64,000 nt of DNA, from contig JAJLRJ010000009.1 of assembly GCA_024195265.1 (NCBI GenBank), forward strand, positions 35,776,210-35,840,209, in the 5' to 3' direction. Under the pieces are notes generated by a model. The model saw only the letters and a program-made list of their open reading frames with translations, was not told the DNA's origin and did no database searches. A program made the translations under genes and the position numbers. The DNA is from Dendrophyllia cribrosa (lineage: Eukaryota > Cnidaria > Anthozoa > Scleractinia > Dendrophylliidae). Shown one piece after another: positions 11,288 through 21,067 of this stretch; within the stretch, counting starts at the first letter, position 1; each line of letters begins with the position of its first letter.

Positions 11288-11347
11288 TCCCAAGGCAAGA
11301 AAATGCACGATAACTGTGATAACCAGCAAGGGGGAGCTTCTATCAAG
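11288..11347 (+). CDS. MULE fusion gene exon 4 (linker, tentative)
   Basis: Reading from gctgag|tcc gives the 20 residues SQGKKMHDNCDNQQGGASIK and a donor aag|gtacta in phase 0 at both ends. The acceptor is weak: the pyrimidine run sits about 20 bases upstream with purines between. A different acceptor or exon skipping is possible and would not break the frame. Confidence 0.4.
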
Positions 11348-11607
11348 GTACTAAAATTGTAAACTAAAATTAACTATGTAGCTTTCCGCCTTATTTACTG
11401 TACAGTTGTATAAAGAGGATATTACACGGCGATTTTAAGATATGAATGTCATTTTCGCGTGGTAAAAACAATATTTTACTCACTCGCGCAAATAATGTTT
11501 TTTTTACACGAACTTATTCCGAGGCTGGATACCAGTAAATATTATTATCCTATATATTGTACATAATTTCAAGCTGTTTACCCAGTTTTTTTTGTTATCT
11601 TATGTAG

Positions 11608-11704
11608 GATTGTAATGGGACTTCCAAGAATCAACCAGTCTTGGTTGTAGGTTCTGACGACGACAGTGAACGGTCATTGCCCCCGCCTCAAATCCGGTCA
11701 TCAG
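11608..11704 (+). CDS. MULE fusion gene exon 5 (linker, repeat copy A1)
   Basis: Acceptor tatgtag|gattgt, donor tcatcag|gttcgt. It reads DCNGTSKNQPVLVVGSDDDS then ERSLPPPQIRSS, entering in phase 0 and leaving in phase 1. A second copy of this exon (13442-15211) is broken by a transposon, so copy A1 is likely the working one. Confidence 0.65.
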
Positions 11705-11938
11705 GTTCGTATACCATTACTCCTATAAAGAAGCTAGTTAGTATCAAATATGTGGCAAAAAAATGGATCGACGATTGGAGCGAACGATGGGAGGCTTTGA
11801 TTTGCTCCACTATTACAGTTCCTGTTCTCATACTAATCAAGCGTACACCATGCGCGTTCATGACTAAAGTTTTCATGAAAGCGGACACCTTTTTATAGAA
11901 CAACCAATTAATACTTTACTATTTTTATCTGCTTGCAG

Positions 11939-12009
11939 AGAAGGTAGATGCCACAGACGAAGATGAGATGTCAGTTACTGAAGGCACTATCAGTGAGAGT
12001 CATGATCAG
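11939..12009 (+). CDS. MULE fusion gene exon 6 (acidic linker, repeat copy A2)
   Basis: Acceptor gcttgcag|agaagg and donor gatcag|gtacgt. With the G from exon 5 it reads EKVDATDEDEMSVTEGTISE then SHDQ, ending in phase 0, which allows a direct in-frame join to the transposase exon at 16459. The exon is strongly acidic. It is duplicated at 15475-15551. Confidence 0.65.
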
Positions 12010-12589
12010 GTACGTTCCATGAAAAAAATATGGAACACACGAATTTGTTAACATTGTAATTGTCATTATGATATCGTGTGTAAAATTGACTTGAGAACCA
12101 TACTTCAAACACGACACCCCAAAATAATACTTTTCGATCATGTGCAATGTTTTAACAATTTAAAGTCCGACTCGAACTTAGTGTCCGGCCTTCTGCAATC
12201 TGGGGTGTCCTGTGTACCATGACGCTCGTTTAATTACTATTAAGGATGTAATAAACGCGGTTTGGGGCGTTCATTATTTTTTGCCGTTGTTGGGGCGCGT
12301 TCATTAGCTACGATGCGTTTATTAAAATGAGGGATTTATGCCATTTCCTTGAATAAGTATAGAGCACAAAACCTATAATATTAAACTTATACTAAAGTTT
12401 AAAAATTCTATACCCATGAGGCATGTCACAAAACAAACATTACGACCAAGTTCCGGCGACATCAACATCGCAGTAAAAATCATCGTCTGTTATATTATGT
12501 TCTTACGTCATTTGCACAGTACATAGTATCATATTTTACTGTTTGAAATGGAAATATATATTTAAGGTCGATTACGTAGGGATTGGTCA

Positions 12590-12890
12590 CCTAGTCTCAC
12601 GAGCCAGAGGCTCATGTTATAAACGCTCGACCATGTTGGCACTGAGGGTGGTTATAGCCAGGGTTTGTTACATACTCAGTGGTTCTTTTACGTCCCCAAC
12701 GGAGACGGGACCGCCATTTCTACGTGGTCATCCGAGCCACGTGAAGGTCTAACCATTTGCAGATGTCGTAGCAAAGGCAGCACTTTTGTCCTCAATTATT
12801 TTAAGACCCTGAGTGTTGGTCCGGCCCGGAATTGAACCCGCGACCTCCCGCTCTACAGACTGGCGCCCAACTAACTGAGCTGACCAGGAG
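12590..12890 (-). mobile_element. tRNA-derived SINE
   Basis: On the minus strand the head has an A-box-like cagctcagttagttgg (12868-12883) and a B box ggttcaattcc (12828-12838) with tRNA-like spacing and the flank gtctgtagagcgggaggtcg. A roughly 200-bp body follows, reaching the gagcctctggctcgtgagac area near 12590. It lies in intron 6 of the MULE gene. It is not a functional tRNA, because no full acceptor stem is present. Confidence 0.8.
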
Positions 12891-12927
12891 GCGTTCCTGG
12901 TGCTGGACACTAGATATTCAACGTTAA

Positions 12928-13383
12928 AGTGCCTATCACCCCTAGAAAGTTATTTTCATAATCAACTCTATGTACATTTAATAGTTGAATGGTAAAATAT
13001 TTCTGGTTTTGAACGTCGTGTTTGTGAGTTATAGAGATTTGAATTTTCAAAATGCTAATTAGATGACGTCAACCCGGGAATCATTTATTATACAACTACT
13101 TGTTTTCACCTCCAAGTAATATTTTTTACGAATCAATCGACTATCCACAGTTTATTTTTAGTATTTATCAAATTAATTATCCTCAAGCTGCAAACTGCGC
13201 ATTGTAAATCGGTGTAGAAATAATGGCAAATTCCCGGGTTGACGTCATCTAATTAGCATTTTGTAAATTCAAATCTCTATAACTCGCAAACGCGACGTTT
13301 AAAACCAGAAATATTTTACCATTCAACTATTCAATGTACATAGAATTGATTGTGAAAATAACTTTCTAGGGGTGATAGGCACT
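12928..13383. mobile_element. 456-bp TTAA-flanked foldback element
   Basis: Arms of about 150 bp (agtgcctatcacccctag on the left; its reverse complement on the right) surround a loop, with ttaa at 12924-12927 and 13384-13387. The inner arm ends share aacccgggaa/ttcccgggtt and gatgacgtcat-type words. A piggyBac- or Kolobok-like non-autonomous element is likely from the TTAA target. Confidence 0.8.
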
Positions 13384-13441
13384 TTAAGTCAAAGTGAAGA
13401 CAGTATCTGTCATTGTAATTCCCTTTTGTTATCTTTTATAG

Positions 13442-15211
13442 GGTTGTAATGGGACTTCCAAGAATCAACCAGTCTTGGTTGTAGGTTCTGACGACGACAG
13501 TAGGGACTTTAAGCACCGGGAACCGGAACGGCAACGGCGACGTCGAAACCGAGAAAAGACTGGGCAGAGAACGCGGTCTTGGCGCGAAGTTACAAATATT
13601 TAAGCAAATCAGCTACAGAACCGCAACGTTTGCCAAATGTGCAGCTCGTTAGAGGCGGCTCTTTTCCGAAATGTGCTCGCTAAATGAGGTTAGGGAAATG
13701 CTTCTCATAAGCCGTGTCAAAAAAATAATCAACGACGGGCAGTATATGCTCTTGTACGATTTGAACACGTCCAATAAACTTGACCTGCCGTACGATTCTT
13801 ACGACTGTTTTGACTTCGATGTTCTTGTGGACGATTCGTACGGGAGTCCAATTCGTCAATTTTCGATGTTATTCTTCACTTTTGTTGATCCACAATATTA
13901 AATGCTCGTTTAGTTTTACGAAGCGCTTCTGGTAAGCGATGTTGATTTGGCTCAGACTAATTTTCGAGCGAGCGACTCATTTCGTGACACTTAAGAAATT
14001 TTTCGCGTCAAAGAATACTCCCGTACGGCCAACTTCGATTTGCTATTCGTACGGGAGTCCGAAAACTTTCGACAATTTTCGATGTTATTCTTCACTTTTG
14101 TTGATCCACAATGAAGATCACCTTTTGCCGAACGTGAGTGATTCTTTTCAATTCTTTTTATTATTATATGTTTCATTATCAATAATTTGAGTGTCTGGGA
14201 CATCTAACAAGTTAAGTGTCAAAAAATTAATTCAAATTGTTATAATATATAGGGACATACATACCAGTTCTTCTCTGTTAACAAAACAACTTGTGAGCAA
14301 GGAAAGGTAGTCTCAATGGAAGAAGCGTTGGAAACAAAAAACCCAATTACAAGATTCCCGTATGAATAACAATAACAAGTTTATAGCGTACGGGAGTACA
14401 TGGCGATGTCACATAAACGAGATTCCTTCGCGTAGCTGAATAAACATCGCTCACAAGAAGCGCTTCGTGAATATAAACAAACGTACAATATTATGGATCG
14501 GCAAAAGTGAAGAATAACATCGAAAATTTTCGAAAGTTTTGGACTTCCGTACGAATAGCAAATCGAAGTTGGCCGTACGGGAGTATTCTTTGACGCGAAA
14601 AATTTCTTAAGTGTCACGAAATGAGTCGTTCGCTCGCAAATTCAACATCGCTTACCTGAAGCGCTTCGTAAAACTAAACGAACATTTAATATTGTGGACC
14701 AACAAAGGTGAAAAATAACCTCGAAAATTGTCGAAAGCTTTGGACTTCCCGTATCGAAGTCCGCGTACGGGTGCCGTACGAATAGCCACTACGTTAATTT
14801 TAATAAATTTGAGCAAAGAAACGTAGTTCTAAGTTTACAAGTTGTAGTGAAATTACCACCTCTTTCTCAAAGAGCGTACAGAAGCACCAAATTGACCTAA
14901 ATGAAGTTTTAAATATCGTTTCCTATTTCTGTATAGTCTTCTTAAACAACATTAAGTGTATTATATCAAAAAAGACTGGATAAAACCAAAGAAAAATGAG
15001 GAATATATACTCACGTTTTCACACGACGGCAAACCTTGCTATCTGACGTCGGGCCCGTGAAGAGAACGTCTAGATATTTCCCGCCAAACATGCGCAATGG
15101 GTCATTTGGGTTTTCCCTGACAGTTTTCGCGTCGCCGTTGCCGTTCCGGTTCCCGGTGCTTAAAGTCCCTAGTGAACGGTCATTGCCCCCCGCCTCAAAT
15201 CCGGTCATCAG
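13442..15211 (+). pseudogene. duplicated linker exon (copy B1) split by a transposon
   Basis: Bases 13442-13501 and 15174-15211 together match exon 5 almost exactly, but a 1.67-kb TIR element sits between them. The right half also has one extra C in its C run (6 versus 5), which shifts the frame. This exon can no longer be used. Skipping both B1 and B2 keeps the main gene in frame. Confidence 0.8.
13502..15170. mobile_element. 1.67-kb TIR element nested in a MULE linker exon
   Basis: Perfect 41-bp terminal inverted repeats (13502-13542 and 15130-15170) begin agggactttaagcaccggg. The 3-bp target duplication agt is at 13499-13501 and 15171-15173, shown by comparison with intact exon 5. Inside are large inverted segments (about 13910-14112 versus 14488-14680) rich in the word cgtacgggagt. 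It has no transposase-like ORF, so it is non-autonomous. The superfamily is unresolved. Confidence 0.88.
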
Positions 15212-15474
15212 GTTCGTATACCATTACTAGTTAGTATCAAATATGAGGCAAAAAAATGGATCGACGATCGGAGCGAACCATGATACGCTCCACTATTACA
15301 GATCCTGTTCTCATACTAATCAAAGTATACACCATGCGCGTTCTTGACTGACTTCGACTTAGATTATTGAAGTTGTCGGTAATTATTGGAATTGATTGGC
15401 TAGTCTTCATGAATCCCGACGTCTTTTTATAGAAAAAAAGCAATTAATACTTTATTATTTTGATCTGCTTGCAG

Positions 15475-15551
15475 AGAAGATAGATGCAACAGACGACGAC
15501 GAGGAGACGATGTCAATTACTGAAGACAGTGTCAGTGATAGTCATGATCTG
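15475..15551 (+). CDS. duplicated acidic linker exon (copy B2)
   Basis: Acceptor gcttgcag|agaaga and donor gatctg|gtacgt. It reads KIDATDDDEETMSITEDSVS then DSHDL, parallel to exon 6 with two extra codons. It needs a phase 1 donor, so it could replace exon 6 after exon 5 but cannot follow exon 6. It might be a mutually exclusive exon or simply a fossil. Confidence 0.45.
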
Positions 15552-15818
15552 GTACGTTCCAAAATAGCATGCTGAAAAAAAATACGGAACACACGAATTT
15601 GTTAACATTGTACTGAGTTGTTATTATGATATCGTGTTTACTGAAAATTGATTTGAAAATCATACTTCAAACCCGTGACCTCAAAATACTCCTGTTTGAT
15701 CATGTGCAATGTTTAAACAATTTATAGTCCAACTCGAACTTGTCCCCTTCTGCAATCTTGGAGGTACTCCGCCGGTGAATCAAAACGCGCATGTAAAAAA
15801 TAGGCCGTAATGAAACTA

Positions 15819-16071
15819 GACTGTTCACAGTCCCCTATTTTCCCGTGTGTTCGTCGATCGAGTTCGATCGTTCATTTCGACGGGAGTGGGGGAGGGAGGA
15901 GGGCCACTTCCTCCCTCCCCCACCTCGGCTCCCTGCGCAGTTTTTGTACTCTCACCAGTTTTATCGCGCCGTGACATTCAAGATGGCGGCTAAACGAAAT
16001 GAACGATCGAACTCGATCACACGGGAAAATAGATGAACACACGGGAAAATAGGCCGGAAGTGTGAACAGTC
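15819..16071. mobile_element. TA-flanked foldback MITE
   Basis: Left arm gactgttcacag...cgatcgagttcgatcgttcat and right arm atgaacgatcgaactcgatc...gtgtgaacagtc are inverted copies, with ta directly outside both (15817-15818, 16072-16073). The center holds a GC-rich ccctccctccccc block. It lies in the intron before the transposase exon. Confidence 0.8.
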
Positions 16072-16458
16072 TATAATGAGGCGTGGTGACCGTCTGTGCC
16101 ATCGATTAAACAATTAGAGCTAAGAATAGTTGAAAAATATGATCACCTATTATGCTTACATTTGTTTTGTTGTTTCCAGATAATTTTTTTTTCAGATAAG
16201 TTATAGAAACGAACAAAATTTTTAGAGAACAAGAAAATGTTTCGGTAACACGAGCAGAAGATGAGCCAGTAAAACTAAACAAGGAACTTGCTATACAACA
16301 GCGCCTCTTTTCGATCTAGACAAGTCACGAATAAAATCTATTAAAAAATCATGCCACTGTCCATGGGAGAGCCATTCCATTATGTGGTATTTACTCACTT
16401 TGTTGTAAACAAATTACTGAAGTGAATTCATTTTCGTACATTTCATTTTACTTAACAG

Positions 16459-19130
16459 GATGACTTTATACCGTCTCAACTGGTGTATAACAATGACAAG
16501 TCATTGCCAATATTTCAGTTGGGGAGAAGAGGAAGATACACGGTGAAAGAGGCGGTGAAGATTTTAACGGGCAACAGTGAGAGCAAAAAGTGTGTCAAGA
16601 ATCCTCTTAAAGTTAGAAGTAACACATCATTTCTTGTCGATTCGAGTGCCTACAAGAACAGGGAGGATGTCAAAAGCGATATGAACGGTGCTTACCCTCG
16701 GGTGCTACGTATTGGAACATCGACGACGACGGAAACGTCGAAATACTTCACAAGAAAAAAATGCCCTTAAAACATGAGAATGAGTACCACATCTCTATAA
16801 ATTCAAAAATGAATGAGTTTGGATTGTGTCGCTCCATATTCTTTTTAATTGACAAAAGCGGAAAGGTACTTCATGATACGTGCCTGTTACAGTACCATAT
16901 TGCCAGAGAAGATTGTGAAGAAGTACAATTCGAAGTATCATCACATGGAAACAGAAAGCACGGCAAGAAGCCATTTTATCCAACCCAGAAGAGCACAATG
17001 GAAGCCATCAGAGCAGAATTGTCCAGCAGCAGTTCTTCAGTCGCATTTAAGAAGGTGACCTCTGATTCCGGTGGAGCGTTGAGCGCCCAAAATCCCGGAC
17101 AACTTCCAAGGTCCAGACAACAGTTGTATGACCTCAAGTTTAAGATGCGAAAAACGGACGAAATTGAGGAGCTTCTGTTGTACTCAAAACAGAAGGATGA
17201 ACCAATAATTCTAGAACATCACGATGTGCCAGAAGATCTCTGGATCCTTGGCAAGCGTCATATGTGCCAAGACCTTTCGCACTTTTGTACTTCAGAAAAC
17301 CTGAGCCACCCATTCAGCGTCGACCCGACATTCAATTTTGGCCACTTCGAAGTGACCCCTTTCTCATACAAGCATCTTCTCTTGAAATCAAAGCGCACAA
17401 AGCAGGCACCTGTCTTTGTGGGACCAACCGCAATCCATTACAGCAAAACCAAAACGATTTTCAAGAAAATAGCATCAGCAGTTGTCTCTAGTTGCCCAAA
17501 TCTAGCCACCAAAGGACTAGGATTCATAACAGACGGAGAGAAAGCACTCCATGATGCGCTTTCGGAAACATTGCAAAAAGCCACCGGCTTAAGATGCTTC
17601 AACCACTTCAGAAGAAACTGCCAAGAAAAGTTGAACACTTCAGGGATTCGAAAGAAAGAAGAGCAAAAACTTTTTCTAGACAAAGTTTTTGGAAGTGGCG
17701 AAGAGGCGATCCTAGAATCCAAAGACAAACATGAACTGGAGGCCCGCCTGAAATCAGCACAGCCCGTTTTAGACGAACAAGAGAAGCGTCTCACTTCCAC
17801 TTCATCACCGCGGTTCTGGAGCTATCTTTCACGTAACGAGAAGATGATGAGGAGGTCAATGATAGAATCAGCCAGAATGAAGGCAGGTATGCCTTCTGAC
17901 AAAGCGGGAAACGTTTTGAGGTGCTATACCAACCAATCTGAGGCGGTCAACAATAAGCTCACTCGACAGAAAGAAGCGATTACTGGAAAAGCGAAGAACA
18001 AGAGTGATTTGAAAAAGATCGAGTTTGTTCGTGATGTCTGGGAAGAAGTGGACAATCAGCAGCAGTCAGAATTGAAATTAGCAATTTTTGGTATGAGCGA
18101 GGAGTATGAGCTTTCAGACGGAGCCAGTTATTTGGAAGTAAATCCTGAAGATTGGTTTGAATGGCCCGAGGAGAAGAGAGCGGAATATGCCCGCAAGTTC
18201 AACGAGCTTAACATGGAAGATGTCTCCAAAAAGAAGACTATAGTAATGAATAAGAAGTTCGACAAGGCAGACGCAACTAGAGAGTGGAGGGAATTTCCAC
18301 AAGAAATCAAGGCACTCTATTCTCTCCAGGATATTTCCCAGGTGATTGTTGAAACAGTGATCAAAGAAGCGGAGAAACTACTCAACTCTCCCGATTCAAT
18401 CCAAAAAATACCATCATTAGGAACCACACACGCTCAGCCCAAGTACCTCGCGGCTTCCAAGGACTGTAAAAAACAAATGTATGTGTGTACAGTTCACCGG
18501 GACCATGTCGCGTGCACGTGCCAGTGCTACAAATACAATGGACTGTGCAAACACAGTCTATGCGTAGCAGAAACGGCAAACATTTTAAAGGAACATGTCC
18601 AGTTTGTAAATAAATCACCTCGCCGCCCTAAGCCCTCAAGAAGTAACCTGGTGGAGCCGCAAAAGAATGCTGCAGGAAAGAAGGGTAACAGCCATGGCAA
18701 TCCTTGGCGGCCACGTCGTGCCAACTCCAACGATAGCAACAACGGCCCTCAAGCTGGATCCACCCATCCGTACAGTGCTATCCATCACAACAACAGGCCT
18801 TTTGTTGTGAGCTTCCTGATGCAACAGCCCAAAGCGATTGAATGTAAACAGTGTCGTACAGAGTTTCCACGAAGAAAAACGGTTATACCTTTTGACATTG
18901 TTCTCTCACATGAAGAGAAATGGATGTACCCAGACCCCAAGAAACAAGGTGAAAAACTTCCATCAGCGAGATTCACAACAAAATTTTACTGTGTGAAGCG
19001 TTCGTGTATTTTTAGTCGATTTCCCTACTTCTACTCTTCGTATCTAGAAATTCCAGCAGAAGTCCACCCCGGCCTGAAAGACGCACATAGGAATTTATTA
19101 AAATCGGAGCTTGACTATAACGAAACGTAA
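16459..19130 (+). CDS. MULE fusion gene last exon: DDE transposase with SWIM zinc finger
   Basis: Acceptor cttaacag|gatgac in phase 0. The exon opens DDFIPSQLVYNNDKSLPIFQ and runs to the taa at 19128. The largest intact frame is 789 codons from 16761. The MULE catalytic core is visible there: D188 in VDPTFNFG, D258 in FITDGEKAL, a CFNH motif (279-282), and the likely third acid E394 in NQSEAVNNK. A SWIM finger follows (C587, C589, C596, H598 in CTCQCYKYNGLCKH), then a C-terminal Cys-pair region (ECKQC...YCVKRSC) and the stop. A one-base shift near 16700-16715 separates the first ~85 codons from this frame; WNIDDDGNVEILHKKK in the downstream frame argues for loss of a single base. All catalytic residues lie downstream of the break. 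Confidence 0.88.
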
Positions 19131-20894
19131 TATGAAGTATTTCTATTACAGTGGCTCGCAACATTTTTCCAGTATTTTAGAGTTTTTGCTGTGATTTTAC
19201 AAACACCGTATACTATGAAGTGTCAAGGAAACAAGTCACTGAAAATTTATTACTTAATTTTGGTAACATTCATTTGCCCAAACATTATTGAACCGAAAAT
19301 GCTGATATGATGTCATCTTTTATTGCCATAGCAACAGTGTAAAAAAAATCAGCGAGGACAATTTTGAAGCTTCCGGCGCTTATAGCATGCATGTTTATCC
19401 GGTGACCCCGATTTCCACTTCTTATGAGTTAAAAACTCTTATGAACGGATTTTCTACAATAACAAAGTGCACAGATGACGTCAGTACTCATGTTTGTCTG
19501 AATTTATAATTTATTCTTGTTTATTCTTGCATTTCTGACAATAGAAATTCGTTATTAGGAATCCCCTGAGAGTCACTTTTGGTTTGTTTGTCTGAGTTTT
19601 AGTTCTACAGACCACTTTCATAATGGCGGCCGATTTATTTATTCTTTTATATATATGTTAATAAGCCTCACTGGCCTCATTTTAGAGTAAAAATTCTTTT
19701 GAATTTTGCACATGTTACCGAGGCCAGTGAGGCTAATTAACATACATATAAAAGAATAAATAAATCGGCCGCCATTATGAAAGTGGTCTATAAATAGTAA
19801 TTGTGCGCTTCGCTATTGCAAAATAACGTAATTTTTTTTTACGTAAAATCCGCTCCTCAGAATTTTATAAAAAATATTTCCGCATACAGTTTCCTCTTTT
19901 GTGTCATTTTTTTGGTGGGGTCACCAGATAAACTTTCATCCTATAAGCGCCAGAAGCAAAATATTGCCTTCCGCCTTGATACACCGTCGCTATGGTAACT
20001 GTTGATGACATCACTGCGGTGAGACACTTCAAAAGCGCTAAGAAAGATAAAATCGGGATCATCACCAAAAGCCGATCCATGAATTGAATCGAAAAAAAGG
20101 CGTGTATAATACTAAAACATCGTCAGTTTTGAATTTTATTTATTAAGGCAATAATTGATAATTCCTAAAATTTGGTTATGGGATAAGGTTCTAATCTAAT
20201 GAGGCTCCGCTGAGCTTTTGTTATGATTTTTAGGGCCTATGGTCTCGAGCTTAGGTCGAAAACCAATGATACCAGAGTGTCTCTTTTTGATCGATTCATG
20301 GATATTTTTCTTTATCTAGAATGACGGTCACAGTTTTTCTTTTTGTTATAGTTAAATTAATTCACTATCATGATCTTTTAAGTCAAATGCCAGCGACTAT
20401 TGTGACTTCAGAGTTAGAGCCAGTGTAATATGGTTAGTTAGTTCTGTTTTTATGGGTGAAATGTGTGATTGGTTATATTGAATCAAATGCTAGGGGCTAA
20501 TTGTTATTGTATAATTTAAGATAACGTTAGATAAAGTTTTTATCCTAGGTGAAATTTACGGACTTTATAGCCTTGTAGATAAAAGATTTGTTAAAGTTTT
20601 GATTATGTTATTTAGTTTTTGTTGTTACTGTTGAAATTCATAGTTAAAGTTTTGGTTATAATAAATTACATTATCTTACTATTGTGTTAATTTATAAGAA
20701 CATTAATTTCTGTATATTTCAACTCAATAGCAACAGAGTGATTAGCGCACAAGAAGCTACAAGAGTAAGAGAAACTCGGTTTGTAAGGAAGGTTTTAGAA
20801 CAGTACGCAAATAAAATATACTGCAAAATGCAAAATGTTTGCATTTGTATTTCCTTACTTATGGGTACGGCCAGATTTCCAAAACAGAAAAAGC
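19131..20894 (+). other. 3' part of the MULE: no gene seen
   Basis: Non-coding, AT-rich sequence between the transposase stop and the right TIR, with one foldback MITE (19608-19790). The open frame of 71 codons at 20684-20899 has no family resemblance and is not supported. Polyadenylation-like aataaa words occur but none stands out. Confidence 0.55.
19608..19790. mobile_element. TA-flanked foldback MITE
   Basis: Arms of about 80 bp (agaccactttcataatggcg and its reverse complement) flank a short loop. TA lies outside at 19606-19607 and 19791-19792. It lies in the non-coding 3' part of the MULE. A Tc1/mariner-type target is implied. Confidence 0.85.
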
Positions 20895-21057
20895 GTTAAA
20901 GCGGAGACCTTCGTTTTGTAGTTTTGACCGGATAATCGGCTCTCCGATTCGGATCCTACGGGGTCTTAGTTTTCGAGGTCTTAGTTTTCGAGGTCTTAGC
21001 TTTCGAGGTCTTAGGTCTTAGGTCTTAGGTCTTGGGGTCTTAGTTTTCGAGACACCC
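20895..21057 (-). repeat. right terminal inverted repeat of the giant MULE
   Basis: Mirror of 6169-6336: it holds ggctctccgattcgg, repeated gttttcgaggtctta and ggtctta units, and ends gttttcgagacaccc. The number of 15-bp units is lower than on the left, as expected for a slipping repeat. Confidence 0.9.
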
Positions 21058-21067
21058 ATGCAAGCAA
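21058..21067. repeat. right target-site duplication of the giant MULE
   Basis: Exact copy of atgcaagcaa at 6159-6168, followed by cgggaccttttggcac, which matches the unit 2 flank ctggaccttttggcac. Confidence 0.92.

Larger units (their letters stand above)
6169..21057 (+). mobile_element. 14.9-kb Mutator-like (MULE) DNA transposon carrying a kinase-transposase gene
   Basis: The element begins gggtgtctcgaaaac and ends with the reverse complement, gttttcgagacaccc. It is bordered by a perfect 10-bp target duplication, in the 9-11 bp range known for Mutator superfamily elements. The other duplication unit, at about 52.70-52.72 kb, runs through the same flanks without the insert. It encodes a MULE DDE transposase with a SWIM finger, which fixes the superfamily. 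Between the ends I find one apparent spliced gene (7006-19130) plus later insertions: a SINE, a TTAA element, a 1.67-kb TIR element inside an exon, and several foldback MITEs. The size is large for a MULE; it looks autonomous in design but carries one frameshift. Confidence 0.9.

Noticed and set aside
12820..12890. Functional tRNA gene on the minus strand
   Set aside because: A and B boxes are present but the acceptor stem does not close and a long SINE body follows.
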